A stretch of DNA of 64,000 nucleotides, taken from positions 32,338 through 96,337 of the forward strand of contig NZ_RQII01000054.1 of the NCBI RefSeq assembly GCF_004761975.1. The letters run 5' to 3'. Every line of letters begins with the position of its first letter. The first letter of the stretch is position 1. Positions 29,109 to 38,213 of this stretch are shown piece by piece. The notes beneath the pieces were generated by a model, which was given only the letters and a program-made list of their open reading frames with translations, did no database searches and was not told where the DNA came from. The position numbers were made by a program, and so were the translations under genes. This DNA is from Planococcus koreensis (GTDB lineage Bacteria > Bacillota > Bacilli > Bacillales_A > Planococcaceae).

Positions 29109-29468
29109 AAATATTCACCCCTCTGGATGCAGCAAATTCAGTGAATCCAATCAAATAGATAATTCAAGCGCTTACAGTGTAGTTTAATTTATTGATTCTA
29201 AAATGCAGCGAAGTTGCTAATGTCTTAATATTAGCATTTTTTAACTATTAATTGTCTGCATTTGGGAAAATTAATTGGAATTTATATGCTTATTAGGAAA
29301 CACCTGAACCTTTTATTTGAAGACGGAGTTTGAGAAGACATATGGCAGATTTATATTGATTTTGGCGAGGAAAGTCGATATCCGAATGCTGGATACAGAC
29401 GCCTGCCTGTAGGTCATTACTTTATTGAAAATCCCATAGAAAAAGACGAACCCAGTCGGATCCGCCTT

Positions 29469-29696
29469 TTAATCATTACGCTTTTTCTTAAAGAAAGCCT
29501 TGAATATAACAATATTCACGAGAATCATGCCAGCAAAAATCATAAAGAAAAGGAAATAGGCCAGCATATAGGCAAACCCTTCCCCTAATCCGAATAGCTC
29601 AGTCAGGGTTGGAATTCCGCTGGCAAATATGAATAGCGGTGGGAACAGGATCAAAAGGAAACCTATGATTAAAATCTTTTTTTGCTTTTGCAGCAT
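29469..29696 (-). CDS. Small two-helix membrane protein
   Basis: 75 residues from the ATG at 29696 (GGAGAG 8 nt upstream). Two hydrophobic helices (ILIIGFLLILFPPLFIFA and YMLAYFLFFMIFAGMILVNI) are followed by a basic KKKRND tail. No family recognised. It marks the return to host-like sequence after the island. Confidence 0.65.
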   Translation of the reverse strand: MLQKQKKILIIGFLLILFPPLFIFASGIPTLTELFGLGEGFAYMLAYFLFFMIFAGMILVNIVIFKAFFKKKRND

Positions 29697-29922
29697 CGTT
29701 GAATCTCTCCTCAAAAAATTTTAGCCTGCTATGTCTATCTTCTGTTTTTGTTGAACATCCTTCTAAATAATAACACCAATCCAACTACCACAACGATTGA
29801 GTTTATTTTACACGGAAAGAACAGCTTTTTAAGAAGCTGTAGTTATTTCAAAAATCGATTTAAAAAGAACATCCAAATACGCATAGGCCCCCATGCGAAT
29901 TCGGATATTCTTAGCCATTTTC

Positions 29923-30156
29923 CTATAGAGGCGATTCTTGTTTATCACTCAACTTGATATAAAAAGGAAAGAATACAATCAATAATAGACCGACTCCCCC
30001 GCTCAAGTATCCGAGTCCCATCCACACGCCGCAGTCTTTAAAAGACACGTATTGCGTCGCTTGACAGTTCGGGCATTGTTTCCCGTTTTTGGAAAGCCCA
30101 AGCTTCCAGATATCTTTCGCTTTCCATTTATACGTGCAGTTTGTGCAATGTGCCAT
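29923..30156 (-). CDS. TIGR04104-type cxxc_20_cxxc protein
   Basis: 77 residues from the ATG at 30156 (GGAGGG upstream). CTNC and CPNC are separated by exactly 20 residues, the defining spacing of the cxxc_20_cxxc family, which is a zinc ribbon. A single transmembrane helix (GYLSGGVGLLLIVFFPFYI) follows. Function of the family is unknown. The preceding gap (29697-29922) shows nothing else. Confidence 0.8.
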   Translation of the reverse strand: MAHCTNCTYKWKAKDIWKLGLSKNGKQCPNCQATQYVSFKDCGVWMGLGYLSGGVGLLLIVFFPFYIKLSDKQESPL

Positions 30157-30409
30157 GCCATCCCTCCGCTCGCTTATACTCCATTTACGGCTGCGGAAGG
30201 GGAATGTTTCATTTAGCAGCAAACAAAAGACAGCTCAAGGGGCTTCCCCACTTCCACGGCTGCAATTCCTACCCATTTTCCTCAAGCTATATTTTTATTC
30301 ACAGCACCGCAGCTTGGGCTTAGCGCAACTCTATAAAGGGTAAACAAAGGCAAAGTTGGAAGCAGTTCTCCTGACTTTTGATAGGCTCGACTTTAGGCCA
30401 ACTTCATCT

Positions 30410-30437
30410 TTGATTTGTCGCGGCAATCTGGTATATT
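30410..30437 (+). promoter_or_regulatory. Candidate promoter of the DUF4178-PspA operon
   Basis: TTGATT and TATATT hexamers separated by 16 bp, about 50 bp before the first gene. The gap 30157-30489 contains no other feature I can support. An ECF-sigma promoter, common for PspA operons, was looked for and not seen clearly. Confidence 0.4.
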
Positions 30438-30489
30438 CAAAAAAAAGGAAGTTTCTTCAAAACACATCGTATTTAAAAGAGGTGAGCAT

Positions 30490-30999
30490 ATGGGATTTTT
30501 AGACCGCTTATTTGGCGGGAAGGAAAAACAGGCACCGGAAGTGGAAAAACGGACGCTGCGCAATTTGCGCGTTAAGGACTTTGTTACGTATGACCTTGTC
30601 GATTATGAAGTCGTCGGCAAGATCCATTACGACGACAGTGGCTATACGTGGGATGCCTATCAGTTAACATCTGGTGGCAAAAGCACGTGGCTCAGCGTGG
30701 AAATGGACGATGAGCTTGAAGTCGGCATTTATGAAAAGTTCCGGATTCCGGGACTCGAACCCGGTGCCAAGCAAATTACGCATGACGGCAAAACCTACCA
30801 TTTGGAAGAGAAAGGCCGCGCTTACGTTACCTCCCAAGGCCGCAGCGAGAACGTCAACGGTGCGGAAATGGGCTATTACGAATACCTGGATGAAGCAGGC
30901 GACACTTACCTGTCCGTTGAAGTATGGGGCAGCGAAGTGGAAGTCAGCAAAGGCTTTAAAATCGAAGAATACGAAATCACCATATTAGCAGCAAGCTAA
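30490..30999 (+). CDS. DUF4178 domain protein
   Basis: 169 residues from the ATG at 30490 (AGAGGTGAG upstream). MGFLDRLFGGKEK may be an amphipathic membrane-contact segment. The rest is beta-rich (VKDFVTYDLVDYEVVGKIHY, YYEYLDEAGDTYLSVEVWG), the usual DUF4178 fold. It is the first gene of a compact five-gene operon with pspA, DUF4247, DUF350 and a spermidine-synthase-like gene, a set that recurs in Bacillales. A role in envelope stress is inferred from PspA. Confidence 0.83.
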   Translation: MGFLDRLFGGKEKQAPEVEKRTLRNLRVKDFVTYDLVDYEVVGKIHYDDSGYTWDAYQLTSGGKSTWLSVEMDDELEVGIYEKFRIPGLEPGAKQITHDGKTYHLEEKGRAYVTSQGRSENVNGAEMGYYEYLDEAGDTYLSVEVWGSEVEVSKGFKIEEYEITILAAS

Positions 31000-31018
31000 C
31001 CCAATTGGAGGAGAGAAT

Positions 31019-31690
31019 ATGTTTCAATTTTTCAGTCGTGTACGAACGTATGTAGAATCCGAGCTTAACGCAGCCCTTGATAAAGCGGAAGATCCGGTGA
31101 AAATGCTCGACCAGTTTATGCGGGATATGGGGCTCGACATCCGGGACGCCGAAACGGCTGTCGCGAAACAGCTCGCTAACGAAAAGATCTTGAAGAAAAA
31201 ATACGACGATGCCAGCAGCATGGTGGCAAAACGCCAGAAGCAGGCCGAAGAAGCGGTTGAAGCCGGCAATGAAGACTTGGCCCGCCGTGCCCTTGAAGAT
31301 AAGCAGAACCATGTGGTCCAGATGAATTCCATGAAAGAAGCTTACGAACGGGCAGCCAAGGACTCGACCGTGCTGCGCGAAAAGCTGGGCGAAATGAAAC
31401 GCGAATACGAAGAAATGCAGATCAAGAAAGATTCGCTGAAAGCGCGTGCGGAATCCGCGAAAACACGCACCAAGATGAACCGCACAATGAGCTCGGTCGA
31501 CAGCGGCGAATCGCTGCAAGGGTTCAACCGCATGGAAGAAAAAGTCATGCATTTGGAAGCGGAAGCCGAGACGTCAGAAGATTTGCGGGCTGGCTCACGC
31601 TCACTCGATGATGAATTTGATTCGTTGAAAAAAGGCAGCGCTGTGGACGACGAACTGGCAGCCATCAAGAAACAGTTTGGAAAAGAATAA
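31019..31690 (+). CDS. pspA: PspA/IM30 family phage-shock protein
   Basis: 223 residues, almost entirely alpha-helical with long coiled coils, typical of ESCRT-III-like PspA/IM30/LiaH proteins that coat and stabilise stressed membranes. The N-terminal FQFFSRVRTYVESELNAALDKAEDP contains the amphipathic helix 0 and the conserved ALDKAEDP segment; LDQFMRDM follows. GGAGGAGAG lies 6 nt before the ATG. A GC-rich hairpin (31694-31723) without a T-tail separates it from the DUF4247 gene and could tune downstream expression. Confidence 0.92.
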   Translation: MFQFFSRVRTYVESELNAALDKAEDPVKMLDQFMRDMGLDIRDAETAVAKQLANEKILKKKYDDASSMVAKRQKQAEEAVEAGNEDLARRALEDKQNHVVQMNSMKEAYERAAKDSTVLREKLGEMKREYEEMQIKKDSLKARAESAKTRTKMNRTMSSVDSGESLQGFNRMEEKVMHLEAEAETSEDLRAGSRSLDDEFDSLKKGSAVDDELAAIKKQFGKE

Positions 31691-31750
31691 CGAACCGCGG
31701 TCCGCTCCTTTGCGGGCGGACCGTATCCGTTCATATGGAGTGTTTAAACG

Positions 31751-32305
31751 ATGACTAAAAAACCTTGGCTAACGGGCCTTGTGGCTGCAGTCCTGTTCTT
31801 GTCGGCATGCGGCAGCCTCATACAGGCGGAAGATTATGTGGAAGACAATTATGCGTTTGTCAATGCGATTCAAAGCGACGCCGGCGATAACAGCCGAGCG
31901 ATGATGTATCGGTCTGACAAAGACATTGAAGGCACCATAGCAGAATTGAGCGACATCCAGGAGCCGGAACAAATCGGCGAGAAAGTGGAAGGCCGGCAGG
32001 TAATGGTCTATGACAAGGAATTCATCATTTTGACGGAAGATCCGGACAATCCCGGTTCTACGCTTGTGGAAGTAGCAGAAGATGAATTTGTCCGCAACCA
32101 TTACAACCCCGGCTTTTTCACCGGCATGTTTTTCGGGGCGTTCATCGGCAACCGCTTCGGATCCGGCTGGAGCCAGTCGCAGGCCACTCGCTGTGCACGC
32201 GGCGGATGCTATTCCGGAGGCGGCGGATACAGTTCGATTCCCTCATCCACTACAGGCGGGCGTGGATCCGGATTCCGCGGAGGCGGTCCGGGTGTCGGAA
32301 AATAA
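31751..32305 (+). CDS. DUF4247 lipoprotein
   Basis: 184 residues. The signal ends in lipobox LSAC (residue about 20), so the mature protein is lipid-anchored outside the membrane. SRAMMYRSDKDIEGTIAEL and YDKEFIILTED are conserved DUF4247 segments. The C-terminal 60 residues are Gly/Ser/Arg-rich with a CARGGCYSGGGGY pair of cysteines. Third gene of the PspA operon; function unknown. Confidence 0.82.
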   Translation: MTKKPWLTGLVAAVLFLSACGSLIQAEDYVEDNYAFVNAIQSDAGDNSRAMMYRSDKDIEGTIAELSDIQEPEQIGEKVEGRQVMVYDKEFIILTEDPDNPGSTLVEVAEDEFVRNHYNPGFFTGMFFGAFIGNRFGSGWSQSQATRCARGGCYSGGGGYSSIPSSTTGGRGSGFRGGGPGVGK

Positions 32306-32328
32306 CTCATAGCAAAGGAGCTTGACTA

Positions 32329-32724
32329 GTGAATTCATTCTTACTGACGTTTTTATATTTTCTGGCAGCGATCGCTGTCGTCCTTGTCGGCCTCGTCATT
32401 TTTGAACTATTGACGAGAAAGTACAAGGATTGGGAGGAAATCAATGCAAACAATACGGCCGTCGCTTTGTCGATTGCCGGAAAAATCATCGGTACGTGCA
32501 TCATCTTGACGTTCTCCATCCTGGAGAATGACACCATTCTGGAAACCGTTGTTTGGGGGCTCTTCGGGCTGTTGCTTCAATTTGTTGCTTATTTCCTGTT
32601 CGAATTGCTGACGCCCCGCTTTTCAGTGGAAACCCAATTGAAAGAAAGAAACACTTCAGTCGGCATCATTTCGTTTGCCGTTTCAGTCGGTTTGGCGTTC
32701 GTCATCGGCGCTTCTATTACGTAA
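32329..32724 (+). CDS. DUF350 membrane protein
   Basis: 131 residues from GTG 32329 (AAAGGAG upstream). Four transmembrane helices, with the family features FELLTRKYKDWEEINANNTAVALSI and the helical second half repeating that layout (FELLTPRF...NTSVGIISF). DUF350 proteins are small duplicated membrane proteins that often accompany PspA and spermidine-synthase-like genes. It lies 24 bp after the DUF4247 gene. Confidence 0.85.
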   Translation: MNSFLLTFLYFLAAIAVVLVGLVIFELLTRKYKDWEEINANNTAVALSIAGKIIGTCIILTFSILENDTILETVVWGLFGLLLQFVAYFLFELLTPRFSVETQLKERNTSVGIISFAVSVGLAFVIGASIT

Positions 32725-32737
32725 GGCGGTGTGTTGA

Positions 32738-34294
32738 ATGCTGACTGAACAAGAATCCGTCCGGCAAAGCCGGGCGATTTACTATGCCTCCGGGATTGTC
32801 TCCATCTGCGGCATCATTTTCGAGGTGCTGTTCGGAGCGCTCGGTTCATACATTTTAGGAGATGGAGTGAAGCAATACACACTCACCATCTCCCTTTTTT
32901 TAACGGGAATGGGCATTGGCGCGTACTTCAGCGAGAAAATGACCCGCCATTTGGTTGCGTCGTTCGTCTGGATTGAATACTCCATCGGCCTCATTGGCGG
33001 GTTTTCCGCGATGCTGCTGTTCGGCGTTACGGCTTACCTGCCGCCCGGCACCAGTTCGCTGTTTTTGTACAGCGTCATCCTGATTGTCGGCTCCTTGACC
33101 GGTGTCGAGCTGCCGATATTGATCCGCAAAGCGAATGAAATCGGCGTGTCTCTCCAGAAAAGCGCTGCCAAGGTGCTGTTTTCCGATTATGCCGGCGGAC
33201 TTATTGGCGGACTGCTTTTTCTGTTTTTGCTGCGCCCGTATTTCGGGCTGGTGAAAACGGCGTTTCTCGTAGCGTTGATCAATGTGGCAGTCGCCTTGTG
33301 GATCGTCTTCCGCTTCAAGCATGAATTGAAACGCTTTAAACTGCATGCTTCGTTCGGCGTTTTGTTTCTAGCGATTCTCGTACTCGGAGCCTTGTTCGGA
33401 GAACAGGCGGCGTTTCATTTTGAGCAGCAACTCTACAAGGATCCGGTAATTTTCTCCGAGCAGACTTCGTACCAGAAAATCATTTTGACGAAGCAGCAAG
33501 GCGATACCCGGCTATACTTGGACGGCCAGCTGCAATTCAGTTCTTCTGATGAACACCGCTACCACGAGATTCTCGTCCATCCCCCGATGGCTGCTGCGGC
33601 ACGGCATGACCGTGTCCTCGTACTTGGCGGCGGCGATGGGCTCGCGGTCCGTGAACTGCTGAAATACGAAAATCTTGGAAGCGTCGACTTGGTCGACCTC
33701 GACCCCAAAATGACCGAAGCCGCGCGGACCCAGCATTTGCTGACAGAACTCAACGAAAACTCACTCGATGATCCGAAAGTGAATGTCTTCAATGAAGACG
33801 CGTTCCGCTTTTTAGAATCTGCGGAAGGCTTTTATAATGTCATCATCATCGACTTGCCCGACCCAAACAACGAATCGCTCAATAAACTCTACACGCAGGA
33901 ATTCTATTCACTTGCCCGCAATCATTTGCATCCGGACGGCGCCATGATGGTCCAGGCGACAAGCCCGGTGTTTGCGCCGCAAGTTTATTGGACAATCGAT
34001 AAGACCATCGAAGCGACCGGCCTCCAGACCGAAAATCTGCACGCCGACATCCCGAGCTTCGGCGGCTGGGGCTACGTGCTCGCTTCCCGTTTTGGAATAG
34101 ACGTGGAAAGTCTAGCCATCATCGAAGACACCGAATATTTGAGCACTGAGCTGCTGCCGGCATTGACGGCGTTCGGCAAAGACGAAGACGCGGTGATTGA
34201 AGACAGCAACGGCGATGTGATTACGCTCGAGCCCAATACGCTGATCCGGCCGAACTTGATCGAGGTTTACGAGAAAGCGTGGACGAATTACTGA
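32738..34294 (+). CDS. Membrane-anchored spermidine-synthase-like protein
   Basis: 518 residues. About 7 transmembrane helices occupy residues 10-225. The remainder is a SpeE-like methyltransferase-fold domain: QFSSSDEHRYHEILVHPPM, VLVLGGGDGLAVRELLKY (SAM-type glycine loop), DLVDLDP, and IIIDLPDP. Aminopropyl transfer from decarboxylated SAM to an amine is the family reaction, but membrane fusions of this kind have no proven substrate. GGCGGTG precedes the ATG. Last gene of the PspA operon, with a terminator 65 bp after its stop. Confidence 0.85.
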   Translation: MLTEQESVRQSRAIYYASGIVSICGIIFEVLFGALGSYILGDGVKQYTLTISLFLTGMGIGAYFSEKMTRHLVASFVWIEYSIGLIGGFSAMLLFGVTAYLPPGTSSLFLYSVILIVGSLTGVELPILIRKANEIGVSLQKSAAKVLFSDYAGGLIGGLLFLFLLRPYFGLVKTAFLVALINVAVALWIVFRFKHELKRFKLHASFGVLFLAILVLGALFGEQAAFHFEQQLYKDPVIFSEQTSYQKIILTKQQGDTRLYLDGQLQFSSSDEHRYHEILVHPPMAAAARHDRVLVLGGGDGLAVRELLKYENLGSVDLVDLDPKMTEAARTQHLLTELNENSLDDPKVNVFNEDAFRFLESAEGFYNVIIIDLPDPNNESLNKLYTQEFYSLARNHLHPDGAMMVQATSPVFAPQVYWTIDKTIEATGLQTENLHADIPSFGGWGYVLASRFGIDVESLAIIEDTEYLSTELLPALTAFGKDEDAVIEDSNGDVITLEPNTLIRPNLIEVYEKAWTNY

Positions 34295-34358
34295 GGTGGT
34301 ACATGAGTTATTGGCGGGTTAAGACCTTTCGCCAAACAGTTATATAAACTGACACCTG

Positions 34359-34393
34359 AAAGCGCACCCTTCTAATAGTAGGATGCGCTTTTT
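34359..34393 (+). terminator. Terminator of the PspA operon
   Basis: AAAGCGCA/TGCGCTTT stem with T5 on the plus strand, downstream of the spermidine-synthase-like gene. Confidence 0.8.
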
Positions 34394-34464
34394 GATTTGA
34401 GTTCAGTTGGGTGGGCGGGATAATCGGAAAAAGCTGATGCCTTTTGCTCACAAGGTCGGCTTCC

Positions 34465-34713
34465 CTATTTCATATCGTGCTGCTTTCGGTTGTTTCTCCA
34501 CACAGTCCCCAGCACTTTGATGATGAAAACGAGCACAATAACGAGCGGGATCATCCACAGCAGGAACTGCCAAAAAGGCATGTCTGTTTGCGGATAGACC
34601 AGTGCGCCGGCCATTGCGCCCGAAAAGACCAGCACAAATTTGATGAACGGGTCAATTTTTTCCGAGAAAATTGGCTCTTTCAGCCACTTCATCATTTTCG
34701 TTTTATTGTCCAT
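34465..34713 (-). CDS. Small membrane protein
   Basis: 82 residues from the ATG at 34713, chosen over the ATG two codons earlier because AAGGAG is then at normal spacing. Two transmembrane helices (FVLVFSGAMAGALVY and FLLWMIPLVIVLVFIIKVL) with charged ends. No family recognised. It follows the 34732-34968 gene by 18 bp and is probably co-transcribed with it. Confidence 0.65.
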   Translation of the reverse strand: MDNKTKMMKWLKEPIFSEKIDPFIKFVLVFSGAMAGALVYPQTDMPFWQFLLWMIPLVIVLVFIIKVLGTVWRNNRKQHDMK

Positions 34714-34731
34714 ATGCATCTCCTTCGGTAA

Positions 34732-34968
34732 TCAGATTCGTTTTCGTTTCCTTTTTTCCAGGGCCGGATAGATGTACGCATAGGTAAGGAATCCGGCGAT
34801 ACCTTGGCCGATGACCAGCGTCCACACCGGCTCGCCCCCGTTCAGGATCAGCGTGATGACGAAGCCGATGCCTGCGTATACTAATGTCCCGAGGATGATG
34901 TCTTTTACACGTTTACTCAATAAAATCCACCTTTTCGGCTGCGTCTTTACGTGCTCTCTTTCTCCCAT
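34732..34968 (-). CDS. Small membrane protein
   Basis: 78 residues with two hydrophobic helices (IILGTLVYAGIGFVITLIL and LVIGQGIAGFLTYAYIY) and a basic tail EKRKRKRI. GGAGGG lies only 2 nt before the ATG, so the GTG six codons in is a possible alternative start. No family recognised. Confidence 0.6.
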   Translation of the reverse strand: MGEREHVKTQPKRWILLSKRVKDIILGTLVYAGIGFVITLILNGGEPVWTLVIGQGIAGFLTYAYIYPALEKRKRKRI

Positions 34969-35006
34969 ACCCTCCTATTCCAATTGGAAACTACTGGGTA
35001 AAAAGA

Positions 35007-35043
35007 AAAGCACAAGCAGCGAATGGTTCGCCGCTTGTGCTTT
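35007..35043 (-). terminator. Terminator of the DUF5996 gene
   Basis: Near-perfect stem AAGCACAAGC...GCTTGTGCTT with T-rich sequence on the minus strand, 15 bp beyond the stop codon. Confidence 0.8.
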
Positions 35044-35057
35044 TTGCTTCTTAAGTG

Positions 35058-35975
35058 TTAATCGGCTATTCCTTGCTTCGGCATGTCCAGCGGCGTGAAG
35101 TAATAGGCGCAGCCTTGCCAGTCGAGTTCCTGGATCAGGATATCAAACGTCGTTTGGAAAAAGGCTTGGATGGTTCCGCTCGGATCGGCGGAGCGGGCTG
35201 CCGTTTCCAAGTCCAGAAAAAATTCGCTTTTCGCTGGATCGTAATAGGCTTCGGCGGGCTGCAAAGAGGAAGTGTCCAGTTCTTTGTAGAGAAAAGGATA
35301 CGGCAGCACGAAAAATGTCGGCTCGTCGACGTTGTCGTCGCCCAGCCAGAAGCCGTATTCCAGCATGTGTTCATCAAACGCCGCTTTTTCGATGACTTTG
35401 TCCAAGGGAAACGCTTCAGGGATGCCGTGCAAAACCAATAGCGAAACATCGAAGGTGCCCCAAAACAAGGCCGGCTTCACTTTGCGGCAGCGCAGCGGGC
35501 CGACGAACTTCAGCTGTTCGCGCAGCGCATAATGGAACAGTTTCAGCCCCCGTACCGCATCCGCTTGCTTGAACGTTAAAGGCGCGTCATCTTCGTTCAG
35601 CCTGTTGGTATACGCCATTTCCTGCGGCTTCGGGTTGATGGAAAGCATGATGCCCCGGCTGTTCAATGCTTGAAAGATTTCGTCGAAATACGCTTTGATG
35701 GATTTCGACGGTTGCAGCGGCACGCTTTGGCTGTCGCCGTCGACATTAATTTGGATGCGGCTGTTGATGATGTCCAGGTCGAGCTGAAACGGCGTATCGC
35801 TATGGAACAATAAGCCTGTTGAGAAGCCTTCGGGTGTGACAGCCAATGTCACGTGCGCCCATTGCGGCTCTTGCTGCGCGGTTTCCAGCTTGATCTTGCC
35901 GAGAATCTGTGAGATCAAATGCAGCGTGAATTTGGTGTCTTTCCACTCTGAATGCTTGATGATATCAAGTTCCAT
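35058..35975 (-). CDS. DUF5996 family protein
   Basis: 305 residues from the ATG at 35975 (AGGAGG upstream); the frame extends further upstream without a ribosome site. The start MELDIIKHSEWKDTKFTLHL and the central SREEDAPLTF-like segment here reading LNEDDAPLTFKQADAV, plus FWGTFDVSLLVLHG and the tail FDILIQELDWQGCAYYFTPLD, resemble DUF5996. Soluble and alpha/beta in character. Function unknown. Confidence 0.7.
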   Translation of the reverse strand: MELDIIKHSEWKDTKFTLHLISQILGKIKLETAQQEPQWAHVTLAVTPEGFSTGLLFHSDTPFQLDLDIINSRIQINVDGDSQSVPLQPSKSIKAYFDEIFQALNSRGIMLSINPKPQEMAYTNRLNEDDAPLTFKQADAVRGLKLFHYALREQLKFVGPLRCRKVKPALFWGTFDVSLLVLHGIPEAFPLDKVIEKAAFDEHMLEYGFWLGDDNVDEPTFFVLPYPFLYKELDTSSLQPAEAYYDPAKSEFFLDLETAARSADPSGTIQAFFQTTFDILIQELDWQGCAYYFTPLDMPKQGIAD

Positions 35976-36186
35976 TGCGTTCTCCTCCTTGGTCTGCCTC
36001 TTCCATGCCTGTGTCTGCCAATGTTCCCGAAGCCATTGACTGTGGTTTGTCTTTTCCCTTTTCTTAATTCGATGCCTGCGGGTATTTTCCTTTACTGCGG
36101 CAAAAAAAACAGGAAAGCTACCCTGCATTTTAATCAACAAGGCGAAAAAATATAAACAGCGTCCGAACGATCCTCTCAATTGCAAA

Positions 36187-36208
36187 AACGCCGCCTGAAG
36201 GCAGCGTT
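36187..36208 (-). terminator. Terminator of the 36.2-kb lipoprotein gene
   Basis: AACGC-C-GCC / GGC-A-GCGTT stem ending in T5 on the minus strand. Confidence 0.7.
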
Positions 36209-36224
36209 TAGTTAACCAGTTTTA

Positions 36225-36851
36225 TTAATTGTTTCGCAGCGTTGCAAGCAGTCCGTCCTCAAATCCATCCATATATTGGATTCTCCCGATTTTCCCATCT
36301 TCCGGGGCAATGGCATCTCCCTTGAAATTGAATGGTTCTGCTTCACCATTCTCATCCGTATATTCCACTTGGAAAGTGAAGTCATATAGCGTTGGTTCTT
36401 TTTCATTTTGAGCTATTTCAATAGCAGACGTATTTAATTGGTAGTCCTCATCAAAAGTAGCATACATAAAGGCTGCTTGATTGATGAAGTTATCATAGCC
36501 GTTGTCTGTAAAATAGGGAGCATAAGTTTCTTCCGTATAGCTCATTAAGGCTTGGTATTCAGGCGATTCCAGATAGGCTTCATAATCTTCACTGTATTTC
36601 TCTGAAATCTGGGCACCCATCGCTGCATCCCATAATTCCTTGTATTTCTTGTCTGGTCCATTGAATTCCTTTTCGATGACAGCCCGAATCGCTTGTTCAC
36701 TTTTATCGGCTGTCTCCTCGGGTTCTGTTCCATTGGCTTCTGTTGCACCGTTAGCCGAACAACCCGCAATCGTTAGACTAATGAAAATCAAAAACAGCAT
36801 ACCAAATGCATTTTTTATCGAAACGTGTCTGTTATTTTTTAAGAAGTGCAT
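36225..36851 (-). CDS. Lipoprotein of unknown function
   Basis: 208 residues from the third of three consecutive ATG codons (GGAGGA then lies 6 nt upstream). Signal peptide with lipobox IAGC (SLTIAGCSANG). An acidic Glu/Thr-rich linker follows, then a helical segment (IEKEFNGPDKKYKELWDAAMG) and a beta-rich C-terminal domain (LYDFTFQVEYTDENGEAEPF). Similar layouts occur in uncharacterised Bacillales lipoproteins; no named family recognised. Confidence 0.7.
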   Translation of the reverse strand: MHFLKNNRHVSIKNAFGMLFLIFISLTIAGCSANGATEANGTEPEETADKSEQAIRAVIEKEFNGPDKKYKELWDAAMGAQISEKYSEDYEAYLESPEYQALMSYTEETYAPYFTDNGYDNFINQAAFMYATFDEDYQLNTSAIEIAQNEKEPTLYDFTFQVEYTDENGEAEPFNFKGDAIAPEDGKIGRIQYMDGFEDGLLATLRNN

Positions 36852-37040
36852 CATCATTCCTCCTCATAGACTTTTTTGAAATATCTTCTGGTGTTTCCAA
36901 CGAAAGTGCTGATAGTAGTAATACGATTGAAGTTTTGAATAGATTCACTTTTCTTACAATTATTTTACAACTTTGCCTTTTCAAAGTTGTTACAGCGTGT
37001 GTGAATGCATCATGCAGTTAGCGATTAAGGCATAGAAAAA

Positions 37041-37069
37041 GACCGCTAATTCATTGCGAATTAGCGGTC
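37041..37069 (-). terminator. Terminator of the flavin reductase gene
   Basis: Perfect stem GACCGCTAATTC/GAATTAGCGGTC followed by T5 on the minus strand. It is the main feature in the gap 36858-37146. Confidence 0.8.
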
Positions 37070-37146
37070 TGATCAAATCTTCCTTTTTTTTTTGCATTTT
37101 ATAGTAATAGAGCTTGTTCTAATTTTGCTTTCCATGAGCAGCCCAT

Positions 37147-37752
37147 TTACTTAGGCCGCGCTATCTCAAAAATCTCCCCGATCGCCGCGTAGTTCGCGCC
37201 TGCCAAACGGCTGACGGCATCGAGGCCCCTCGGATCGATGCGGCCTTTTTCGTAAATCGCCTCGTCGACATGGAACTGGATAATTTCGCCGATGAACAAA
37301 TCGCTCCCCGCCCCTTCACCGCCGAACGGTACGGCCTGCACCAAGCGGCATTCCATGCGCACTTTCGATTCGGCAACGCCTGGCACTGATACCGCTGTAC
37401 TCGGAACCACTGTCAGGCCAGCCATCTCCACTTCACTTTCCGAAGGTGGCAAGGATGCAGATGTCTCGTTGATCTTCGCGACGTTGTCGCCATCGACGAT
37501 GTGCACCACGAATTCCCCGTTTTCGTAAATGTTGCGCGCTGTATCTTTCATTCCGCTCGCGGGGCGCTGAATCGCCAGTGACAGCATCGGCGGATTGGAT
37601 GACACGATATTGAAATAGCTGAACGGCGCCCCGTTGATCACCCCGGCTTCCGACTGGGTCGTGACAAACGCAATGGGCCGCGGAATTACGGACCCGACCA
37701 ATAATTTATAATTTTCGCGCTCGGTATTGTCTTTTGGATCGATGGATAGCAT
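37147..37752 (-). CDS. Flavin reductase-like domain protein
   Basis: 201 residues from the ATG at 37752 (GGAG 9 nt upstream). The split-barrel FMN fold is recognisable: LVGSVIPRPIAFVTTQSEAG, NGAPFSYFNIVSSNPPMLSLAI, KDTARNIYENGEFVVHIV and LFIGEIIQFHVDE. Such proteins bind FMN and reduce flavins or act with monooxygenases. No oxygenase gene is adjacent, so the partner is unknown. Confidence 0.88.
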   Translation of the reverse strand: MLSIDPKDNTERENYKLLVGSVIPRPIAFVTTQSEAGVINGAPFSYFNIVSSNPPMLSLAIQRPASGMKDTARNIYENGEFVVHIVDGDNVAKINETSASLPPSESEVEMAGLTVVPSTAVSVPGVAESKVRMECRLVQAVPFGGEGAGSDLFIGEIIQFHVDEAIYEKGRIDPRGLDAVSRLAGANYAAIGEIFEIARPK

Positions 37753-37833
37753 GTTCTTCAGCTCCTGTTCATTTTGGCGTTTCCCCTTGAAAATAGCACA
37801 ATTCACTTTACTGACATGTTCGCAAGCAGCTTT

Positions 37834-38184
37834 TTATTCTCCCGGCAGTTCGCCAATCACTTTCTTCGTTTCTTGATCCACTAAGATGCTCGGATACGCC
37901 ACAAGCTCTGTTTCAAACACCGGAGTCACCAGAAATATGGTTTGGCCACGGTATTTCTCATCGATATCGGTATAGCTGGCCATCTCATCCGACACTTCAA
38001 TTTCTTCGATTTCTCCATTTAGCCAAGCGTTTTCCCATTCCTCATTCTGCGGCATATCCGTCCCTTCTACATATGTCCATACATTCTCCAAAATTTGCTG
38101 CTCTTCCTCGCTTTTCTTATTGTTATTACACCCTGACATAACAGCCAATAAGACAATCAGCACACAAATAAGCGATTTCTTCAT
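37834..38184 (-). CDS. Small lipoprotein of unknown function
   Basis: 116 residues. Signal peptide MKKSLICVLIVLLAVMSGC with lipobox MSGC. The mature part is acidic and has VWTYVEGTDMPQNEEWENAW and a closing SILVDQETKKVIGELPGE segment. GAGGTGG lies before the ATG. No family recognised. Confidence 0.7.
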   Translation of the reverse strand: MKKSLICVLIVLLAVMSGCNNNKKSEEEQQILENVWTYVEGTDMPQNEEWENAWLNGEIEEIEVSDEMASYTDIDEKYRGQTIFLVTPVFETELVAYPSILVDQETKKVIGELPGE

Positions 38185-38213
38185 TTTTCCACCTCTTCGT
38201 TTGAATAAAGAAA

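Noticed and set aside
29331..29468. Open plus-strand stretch reading IYIDFGEESRYPNAGYRRLP
   Set aside because: No start codon or ribosome site, and it runs on antisense through the next gene. It may be a gene fossil, but I cannot support it.
30977..31552. Long minus-strand open frame opposite pspA
   Set aside because: It lies wholly antisense to a clear PspA gene and reflects codon bias of a charged helical protein.
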